Below are positions 56,250 through 64,000 of a stretch of 64,000 nucleotides of DNA, piece after piece. Source of the DNA: Zoroaster sp. YZ-2022 (taxonomy: Eukaryota > Echinodermata > Asteroidea > Forcipulatida > Zoroasteridae). The notes under the pieces are model-generated. The model was not told the DNA's origin and did not search any database. It worked only from the letters and a program-made list of their open reading frames with translations. How positions within the stretch are numbered: the first letter of the stretch is position 1; each line of letters opens with the position of its first letter. Position numbers and translations under genes: made by a program. The DNA lies in the NCBI GenBank assembly GCA_029582265.1, contig CM055816.1:94700809-94764808 (forward strand). Reading direction: 5' to 3'.

Positions 56250-59200
56250 GTCTGAATGGAACTAGACACAGGTTCGGCCGTTTCCATAATCTCCAAGGCA
56301 GATTACCAGCGAAATTTCGCTCATTTGAAACTCTAGCCAACTGCAGTGAAACTGCAGACCTACACTGGTGAAAAGATATCACCAGTTGGTTGTCTGCAAG
56401 TGAACATTTGCTACCAGGAACAACAACACACCGGATTGTTGTATGTTGTTCAGCGTGGTGGACCAGCATTGTTTGGTCGTGATTGGCTCACCCACTTCAA
56501 ACTGGACTGGCCGAGCATTTTCGCCATATCGTCGGAGGATCCACCAATGAACATGGAGGCTAAGTTGAAAGCTTTGTTAGACTCTTATCCTGAACTCTTC
56601 AAGGACGAAATTGGGGAACATAAGAGCAAAACTGACTCTCAAAGATAATGCTCATCCAGTGTTCCTCAAAGCAAGTGCCATATGCACTAAGACCCCACGT
56701 TGAAGCTGAGCTCGCCAAGCTTCAGCAGGAGAACATTATCTCACCACTTGAGACTAGCGAATGGGCCACACCCATAGTGCCCGTTCCAAAGAAAAATGGT
56801 GGGGTAAGAATTTGCGGTGCCTTCAAAGTGACCGTCAACGCCAACTTACATGTTGACCATTACCCCTTATCCAAGATCGAGGATGCGTTTGCTACCCTGG
56901 CAGGCAGACAACGATTCAGTAACCTTGATCTCAAACAAGCATAATTCATATGGTGATGGATGAGTGTCAGAATCGCTGTTGATTTTCCCGTTTTATAAAT
57001 ACAATAATAATAATAAATTTAAAAAAAGTTATGTGCCTTTCAGAGAATTGAGAGAAACCAAGTGTTAGACTCTGTGAAGTCTGTTTATCCAGCAGTTCGG
57101 CTTTGTCCATATATAATTTGCATATCCTTTCTATTTATAGCCGTGGTTCAGGAGTTCTTTTTATATAGGTAAATAAGGTTATATGGTTGAGTGAGTGAGG
57201 GAGAAATGTAGCGGGAATTTTGAAATAGGACAGAAGCTTGAAGACCGATGACCAAGACGCCGGGGCAGCGTTTGCTGCGGGTTTGTTTGGCAATTTTGCT
57301 CATAATTTTTCCGGGTGCTTCTGCGATCATCTAGCTGATGATGAACCGGAAGTTGAAGTTTTACATTGTATTATCCCGTTCTTGATTGCTTAGATTTGAA
57401 ACACATGTGTATTACAGGGCCTCACCCTTATTGCTGGATATATTTAATTCACCAAAAGATCTTCTTTAGCCGTATAGTCTAGGTCATTATTTTATGTAGA
57501 ATGAGATTTTGAAAATCCATCTTATTGCTTAATCTGTAAATGGGACATTTTCATTTTGTAGACGGCTTCTATGGGGCGGATGTTTTATGAGTTGCCGGGA
57601 GGCGATACCTTTAGCCACTACCGTTGGAGGGCGCTATTTGCCACTCAGTAGTCGGGCGACAACCCCAAGCAATCAGCCTCGTGTATAGTAACGGGAGCTA
57701 CTAAGGCGTTCTACTGCAGTCAATATTCCAGACATTATAGAGGTAACACCAATTTTGTGCTGATGTCAGACAGGCAGATTTTTCCCCCGAAACTGTATTA
57801 TTGTGCCTCTTGTTTCGCAATTTTGTGAAAGGAACATTTTTGAAAGACTGTAGTGTGTGCTGCTCTACTACAAGTAAGCGACTTTTTTGTCCTCTAGATG
57901 CTGGACCTCAGTGTTTGACACCGACATTTTGAGAGGTGATATAATTATTTCACCTACTTTATTATAACGTAGTTTATCTGCGATTGTGTGTTTATTCCAT
58001 TATTTAACCTTATTATATTTAACTTGTAACTCTTTTGCTGGAGTCGTGAATATTTTGTGGGATATCCTTGGTAATTAATCTAAACATTTACTCACTTGTG
58101 AGCCACAGGTCCTAGTAAGACAGCCCTTTTACCAAACAATTTGTACTGTGAAAGTTACAACATTTGTGTGTAGTACAGTAATCAGTGATTGTGCACTCGA
58201 CACTCATAGTCATACTAGTTATTTCTATAACTTCTTGAATATTGGAAATACTTGTAGAATTGGAATTTTGTGAGCCAGGTGTTCTTTTGATTATTCATAA
58301 TTATATATTTGTACATCTCAAAGAATCAGAATTGTATACATATATTTGTATCTTTGTATTTTTGTATTAATTGTGGCATTTCCTGAATAATACATATAAT
58401 ATCCCAGGAGGTTTGCACCCAAGACCTAAGTAAGATTTACATGTAGATACTGGTGGTTGCAACCTATACAGAAGGTAGTAGTGATTTATTTATTTAATAT
58501 TACGGGGTACTTAAGAGTCGTGATCAGCTTCATAATTGTAATCTGTAAGATACCCCAACTGCTGTTATTGTCATGTAAATACTTGTTTTATTTTTCATAT
58601 TTTTCTATATTAAATTTATTTCTAAATTTAAGATCAGACTTCCTGTGTCTGCTATTTTGTCTTCTTCTTGGGTAGGCAAACAGCTCGACTAAATTTTAGA
58701 TCACGGCGTTTTAGGTCCGCGGGTGACAATGAGGAGTCAAGCAAGCTGCTCACTCTCAATACACACAAGGGACTCTTCCGAATGAATCGACTTTCCTTCG
58801 GAGTAGCATCAGCACCTGCAATATTGCAACGGATAATGGAACAAATCATCCAGGGCATTCCAGGTGTGCAGTGCATTCTGGATGATATGATCATCACCGG
58901 TCGCAACGACACAGAACATCTTCGCAATCTGGAGAAAGTTATGCTTGTATTGCGCGATCGAGGACTGTGGCTAAACAAATCCAAGTGAGTTTTCAAAAGC
59001 AAGGTGGTCTTCTGTGGTCATGAAATTGATGCACAGGGACTGCACAAAGACACGGGACAAGATGAACGCAGTCAAAAATGTACCCCGACCTACTAATGTT
59101 GGACAGGTACGTTCCTTCCTTGGCCTCATCAATTATTATCACAAATTCTTGCCCAACCTCTCCACTGTACTACACCCACTGAACCAGCTCCTGGGGAAAA

Positions 59201-60714
59201 ATGCAAATGGGTATGGTCTACAGAATGTGAGACGGCATTTGAACAGGCTAAAACTTTGATCACATCCGAGGAAGTCTTGACCCACTACGACCCACAGTTG
59301 CCAGTGAAATTGGCTTGTGACGCATCGCCATATTGCGCCGTCATGTTCCACGTAATGCCCGACAACACGGAGCGACCAATCGCATATGCTTCGCGAACAT
59401 TGTCATCCGCTGAGCGAAACTACTCACAAATCGACAAGGAAGCCACAGCACTCGTGTGGGGTGTTAAGAAATTTAACAATTATTTGTGTGGGCGAAAGTT
59501 CACATTGGTGACTGATCACCAGTCGCTTACTTCGATATTTCACTCTGTCAAGAGCATCCCTGCAACGACAGCTTCTCGCATGGTTCGCTACGCCGTATTC
59601 TTTGCTAGCTACGACTATGAAATTGAGTATAATAATACCACCAAACATTGTAACGCGGATGGACTGTCACGAATGCCAGTTCCTGGGGTCAGGGTAGAGC
59701 ATGCTGAACCCAGATGAGCCCATGCACTTGTCGCAACTGGACACACTGCCAGTCACCAGTGCCCAGATACGCAAGGAAACTACTCAGTGTCGTACTCGCA
59801 AAAGCTTACGAGTACACTATGAAGGGCTGGCCTCATCACTTCCACGACTCGGAACTGAATCCATTCCACACACGCAGGCATGAATTTTCCGTACTTAATG
59901 GATGCCTCGTGTGGGGATTACGCGTCATAGTGCCAGCCAAGCTTCCGGACAGGGTCCTCAGCGAGCTGCATGAAGGTCACCTGGGGGTTGTGAAAATGAA
60001 AACCCTCGCTCGTGGTTATACTTGGTTGTCCTGGATGCCAGCTAGTCCAGCACAACACAAAGTCAGCACCACTTCACACATGGGAATGGCCAATGTCTCC
60101 ATGGCAACGTATCCACATTGATGCGTTTCAGATGTTCCTCAGGCGCAATGGCGTGAAACATAACGTCTGCCCCTTATCATCCAGCAACAAATGGCCTCGC
60201 TGATCGGTTCGTGCAGACTTTCAAGCAGGCCATGAAATCAATGACAGGGGAGAAAGAAACCACATCTGCCAAACTGGCTAGTTTCCTGTTGGCATACAGG
60301 AATGCTGCTCACTCAACTACAGGACAGTCCCCTGCTACGCTGTTCATGGGACGTAACCTTAGTTCGCGATTGGACATTCTGAAACCTGACATTGGCAACC
60401 ATGTTAGCAGCAAACAGGTGGATCAAGCAGCATCACACAAATCTGCTAGTGTGACCCGAGAGTTTCACATTGGCCAGACAGTCTCTGTTCGCGACTATCG
60501 CGGTAAGCAGAAATGGATTCTAGGAGTCATACATGCCCGATCTGGTCCGCTGTCCTACGAAGTTCGTGTTGGGCCAAACATGATTTGGCGCCGACATGTT
60601 GACCAACTCATCGACTTCGACACTGGAAAAACACCGGATCTGAACACACCACATGACACAGTTCGACAGATACTTCCACCAGACCCAGTTGTTCCTGCAT
60701 CATTACCTGCTTAG
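56250..60714 (+). pseudogene. Gypsy-2 pol remnant
   Basis: Protease (MELDTGSAVS at about 56256, then LFGRDWL), RT N-terminal part (ISPLETSEWATPIVPVPKK to FSNLDLKQA, ending 56941), a 1.8-kb insertion, then RT palm (FGVASAPAILQ, with CILDDMII in place of Y-x-DD), RNase H (LACDASPYCAV, DKEATALVWGVKKF) and integrase parts (VLSELHEGHLGVVKM). The catalytic core is largely deleted near 60125: the second Asp block is missing. The C-terminal GPY/F-like module survives in 60211-60714. At least six frame breaks. Confidence 0.88.
56945..58728. other. 1.8-kb non-coding insertion in Gypsy-2 RT
   Basis: The RT frame stops at LDLKQA (56941) and resumes with EESSKLLTLNTHKG at about 58730. Between them no coding sequence is recognised, so this may be a solo LTR or other non-autonomous element. 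No convincing target duplication or inverted ends were found. Confidence 0.6.
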
Positions 60715-60808
60715 TCAGAACAAACAGTGCCTAGTAGCGAAACACCAACTCCAGCGAAATCACCCTTGCAAGCAAGCCCCAAAGTGGTGGAACGCCGCTA
60801 CCCATCTT

Positions 60809-62912
60809 TACTTTACTTTACTTTGGCAATATAAACAAAAATACAAAGAGATACATAAAAATAAACTAATTACAAAGCCAAGGATAGCCCAAAAAGATGT
60901 GTATAACACGGCTTATTTCCATCGGGGTCCTTAAAAACACGCATGCAAACAAATACAATACAAAAAAGGCAAATAAAAATGTACAGGAAAAGCAAAGAAT
61001 GGTGATTAAAAAATAGACAATTTAAAAAAATTAGACTGAGAAGACAGGTGTTTTTCACTGCCCTTTTAAATTGATAATGATTGTTGGAACATTTGATGCT
61101 ATTAGGAAGTAAATTCCATTCATGAATTCCGGTATAAAAAAGATATTGCACTCAGGCCCTTTCATTCTTGGAACAACAAAATTGGTGGAACTATCCCTGG
61201 TAGAATAATTATGCATATCTAAAACCTTCTTAAATTTTTGACAGAGGTAGTCTGGTGCCATTTCATGAAAAATTGTATAAACATGATTTAGCTTGAGTTG
61301 TGTAACACGATCATTAACGCTTAACATGCCCAGCTTGTTCAATTCTGTTTGACCAATATGTGATCTATAATCCATGTTTAAAATAAACCGGACTAATTTG
61401 TTTTGTGTAACTTGCAGCCTTTTTTTCAGTTTTACCGACAATGCAGAGAACCAGGATGAACAACAGTAGTCAAACTGACATTGTATGAGAGCAGAACAAA
61501 GTGTTTTGCGAGATCTCTCATTCAAATAGTTGGCATGTCTGTAAAGAAAATGCAATCTAGCACCAGCCTTTTTAATCACAGAATTTACAATGTTCTCACC
61601 AGTTAGACTCTGATCAAGTGTAATGCCGAGATATTTAACTGAGATTGAAGGAGTAACAATCTTCCCATTATAAGACACTTCAAATTTATCAACGCTGCTT
61701 AATTTCTTCTTGGATCCAAAAAGGATAGACTCAGTTTTGCCGAGGTGCAAAGACAGTTTGTTATCAATCAGCCACTGCCTGCATGATTCCAGTTCCCTAC
61801 TCAAGCTGTCAGCTATAACTTCAGGGTCTTTACCAGAAATGAACAGGGCACTGTCATCAGCATACAGCAGCAAATTAGATTGGACACTTATTTTCATATC
61901 GTTCACATAGCAGAGGAAAAGTAGTGGCCCTAATATACTACCCTGTGGAACACCACATGTTATTTCCATTTGTTGTGATTCAACCTGATTAACACTGACA
62001 ATTTGCTGTCTATTGGAGAGAGATATGATTGAAACCAATTAATAGAATGTGAATGAATTCCCATAGCTTGTAATTTGTGACATAAAATCACATGGTCTAC
62101 AGTGTCAAAAGCCTTCTGTAAGTCCAATAACACCATACCTGTATAATTACCTTTGGCCATCTGAGAACGAATATAATCAGTTAAGTGAATCAAGCAGGTT
62201 TCAGTTGAACAAGAACTTCTGAACCCGGATTGTAAGTTATAAATGACGTTATTATCAGTGAGATATTTTTCCAATTGATTGTACACAGCTCTTTCCAAAA
62301 GTTTAGATATTGCACTTAGTACACTGACCGGTCTGTAACTGCCAACCTCAGATCTGCTATTTGTTTAATAATGGCCTAACTCTAGAAAACTTCAGTTCAA
62401 TGGGAACAGTATTACTGGAAATGGACAAATTAATGATGAACGCAATTGGGTCTCTTAGTACATTAGCACCATCTTTAAGGAATTTGACAGGTATATTATC
62501 TGGACCTGTACTCTTATTAGAGTTTAATTTAAGTAATTATTTATACACGAAATCAATAGTAACAGCAGAAAGCTTAAGGCAATCAGGAATAACATCCTAC
62601 GACTGAAATAATTAGATTTGGCAGACCTTACATCCCTTTGGATCTTGTTTCTGATTTGACAGTATGCTTTATAAAGAGCAATCTTACTTCTATCTTTTCC
62701 ACATTTGCCCAGGAGTTGATCTCTAAGCCTGATATTATCAAGGATCTCATGATTAAACCATGGCTCCGTCGTGGTCTTTAATCTGATCTCCTTAATTGGT
62801 GCAACAGTGTCGAGAATTTGCAACAGGGTACATTTAAAGTTCTCCCAAGCCTGGTCAACACTACTGCAATACACATTAGACCAGTCAGCAGAGGACAACA
62901 GTAGTATATGAG
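60809..62912 (-). mobile_element. CR1/Jockey-type LINE, 5'-truncated
   Basis: On the minus strand it ends in a short tandem tail (AAAGT)n at 60809-60826 instead of poly-A, as in the CR1/Jockey group. The coding part is the end of an AP-endonuclease linker and the reverse transcriptase. The sequence breaks off near 62912 on the 5' side, typical of incomplete reverse transcription. It is inserted in the 3' part of Gypsy-2. Confidence 0.85.
61055..62898 (-). pseudogene. LINE reverse transcriptase (ORF2 part)
   Basis: Blocks in order: TEPWFNHEILDNIRLRDQLL, YRPVSVLSAISKLLERAV, GFRSSCSTET, VLLDLQKAFDTVDHVILCHK (first Asp), CGVPQGSILGPLLFLCYVND, LLYADDSALF (the Y-A-D-D active site), YLGITLDQ and the thumb/C-terminal region to the end near 61055. 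Two frame changes (around 62000 and 62300-62520) break it. Without the endonuclease it could not be autonomous. Confidence 0.88.
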
Positions 62913-63049
62913 GCGCGTTTCAGACCCCGTTGGTGGAGGGAAAATGTGCAAAATAAGTGTGGTGCAAAAATGTGCAAAATGAGTGTGTGAGTGTGGTGCA
63001 AAAAATGTGCAAACTTGTGTTGAGTAGTGTTAGCGCGCTAGAGGGCGGG
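62913..63049. repeat. Short irregular tandem repeats
   Basis: AAAATGTGCAAAAT(A/G)AGTGTG recurs three times at about 62940-63020. No gene. Confidence 0.6.
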
Positions 63050-63119
63050 CTTTAAGTATGACGTCCGTGACGTCATACTTAAAGGTGTAATGGTCAGACT
63101 TGTAAAAGTCTGACCATTA
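63050..63119. repeat. Two adjacent perfect hairpins
   Basis: 63050-63084 has 15-bp arms (CTTTAAGTATGACGT) with a 5-base loop. 63088-63119 has 14-bp arms (TAATGGTCAGACTT) with the loop GTAA. Both are perfect. Confidence 0.95.
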
Positions 63120-63659
63120 TTTTGCCACGAAGTGGTGAAATGATGTTTCACGATAGTGTACTGGCGGAAACCGTTATTGTTGACGTCAGTTCGGAGGATC
63201 GAAGTGACTTTAGTCACGAAGTGACTTTAGTCACGAAGTGACGACATCACTACCTCGCAACAGAATTAATTAATTACATAATATTAATTAAATAATATTA
63301 ATTACATAATATTTAAGGAAAACACTCGAGTACGTGACGAGAACGGGTTGGGATGTATGTCATATACAAGTCAAGACACTGAACGTGTTGACACAAGATG
63401 TTGTCACCATGAATGGTGTAGGTGACGTCATGGTCGTGACGTCACGGACAAGTTCGTGTAAGTCCGTTTACTGTGCTGTGATTGGTTAACTGTACAATTG
63501 TGCTCTTGTACAACCTGACAATGTCTGCTCTTGGTCGTGACGTCACGGACAAGTTCGGACAAGACCAGTTTGTGTTTGGTTAACAGTAAAGTAAACCGTG
63601 TTCTGATTGGTCGATAGTCAAACATCCACGGACGGAGACAATAAAAAGGCAGTTTTTTG
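63120..63659 (+). promoter_or_regulatory. CRE- and CCAAT-rich promoter of the WW-domain gene
   Basis: TGACGTCA, the full CRE palindrome, occurs at 63181, 63423, 63437 and 63538, plus one in the hairpin at 63068. Two similar modules, each with CGTGACGTCACGGACAAGTT followed by an inverted CCAAT (GATTGG at 63480 and 63605), lie about 100 bp apart. Three 17-bp units of CGAAGTGACTTTAGTCA start at 63200, 63217 and 63234. A TATA-like ATAAAAAGG lies at 63640-63648, with the ATG 112 bp on. Confidence 0.6.
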
Positions 63660-63759
63660 GCTCTTGTGGATCATTTTTCCGCTGACGAATCCTGAGAGCA
63701 CAACTTCTGCCAGACAGCTTGAGCATTTATTCTGTATCCGACGCAAGATTAATATAACG

Positions 63760-64000
63760 ATGGCCGAACTTCTCAAGATGAGCAACCCAAGTGCTCTAGC
63801 GTCTGGAGCTCCGCCATCTTCCCCTACATCTGAGTCGTGTGCGTACGGCCCATTTGATTGTGTGAAAAAAACTTACCCACGATCAAGTTAAAAATGGCTG
63901 GCGTGAATCTTTCAGTGCGACCGAGGGAAAATCCTACTTCTACAACGTGTTAACCGAGAAAGCGTGTGGACCATCAACCCCGACGGCATGCCGATCCAGC
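63760..64000 (+). CDS. 5' end of a WW-domain protein (runs off the window)
   Basis: The ATG at 63760 starts MAELLKMSNPSALASGAPPS. The frame stops at 63889-63891, but a one-base shift in the A7 run at 63865-63871 opens a frame reading NGWRESFSATEGKSYFYNV, the first Trp and Tyr-Phe core of a WW domain. A second shift near 63963 is needed to reach VWTINPDGMPIQ, which supplies the second Trp. WW domains bind proline-rich peptides. Both breaks could be sequencing indels or mark a pseudogene. The gene has a plausible TATA promoter. The rest lies beyond 64000. Confidence 0.5.

Larger units (their letters stand above)
55369..60808 (+). mobile_element. Gypsy LTR retrotransposon 2, old and broken
   Basis: It has the same gag-pol order as Gypsy-1 and is clearly related to it, but it is interrupted by many frameshifts and stops, by a non-coding insertion (about 56945-58728) and by an integrase deletion, and its 3' end is cut by a LINE at about 60809. 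LTRs are not identified. The 5' promoter at 54536-54646 may belong to it. Confidence 0.85.

Noticed and set aside
57148..57330. Minus-strand frame within the Gypsy-2 insertion
   Set aside because: Short, no similarity to any family, and not supported by flanking signals.

Overview
This is eukaryotic, AT-rich, intron-containing DNA dominated by transposable elements, from an animal nuclear genome. The gene families (THAP, MADF-BESS, DUF4806, DUF6589-like, Tudor-knot, YqaJ-like), the tRNA-derived SINEs, the CR1/Jockey-type LINEs and the Gypsy elements suggest an aquatic invertebrate. An echinoderm or another deuterostome is my guess, at low confidence, because no sequence here fixes the species. 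There are no rRNA genes, CRISPR arrays or bacterial-type operons. One run of exactly 500 N (12660-13159) is a scaffold gap.

Layout, left to right. 0.4-1.8 kb: Tc1/mariner-like element (minus) with two frameshifts. 1.9-3.6 kb: multi-exon PHD/DUF6589-like gene, running into an antisense RecQ-type helicase fragment (3.6-4.0 kb). 4.7-8.8 kb: two-exon cysteine-rich gene whose 2.7-kb intron holds a THAP-domain gene on the other strand and a degenerate minisatellite. 8.9-13.4 kb: long foldback repeat, short palindrome-bearing repeats, a mariner remnant and the gap. 14.6-17.8 kb: possible small three-exon gene, with a MADF-BESS gene (minus) in its second intron; a SINE sits in the last coding exon of that MADF-BESS gene. 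19.8-27.3 kb: YqaJ-like exonuclease fragment, then a 122-bp satellite split by a 6.4-kb TIR-bounded element that encodes a Tudor-knot protein and a transposase-like protein. 28.8-29.2 kb: CCAAT-rich inverted repeat and a likely 5' exon. 32.1-39.1 kb: Tnp2-like transposase gene interrupted by a young Gypsy element (identical-length LTRs, 5-bp TSD). 39.96-44.6 kb: six-exon DUF4806 gene. 45.7-53.6 kb: GC-rich tandem repeats, fragments of Gypsy elements with a tRNA-Pro-like primer site, and an old LINE. 54.5-60.8 kb: heat-shock-element-like promoter followed by a heavily broken second Gypsy element with a 1.8-kb insertion. 60.8-62.9 kb: 5'-truncated LINE (minus). 63.0-64.0 kb: CRE/CCAAT-rich promoter and the start of a WW-domain gene running off the window.

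Most coding sequence belongs to mobile elements rather than to a host pathway. The clearest logic is nesting: Gypsy inside a Tnp2-like gene, SINEs inside a MADF-BESS exon and inside a transposase, a TIR element inside a satellite, and a LINE inside an old Gypsy. The two most notable candidates are the 6.4-kb TIR element at 20588-26980 and the head-to-tail Tnp2-like/DUF4806 gene pair at 32.1-44.6 kb, which may be two genes of one transposon.
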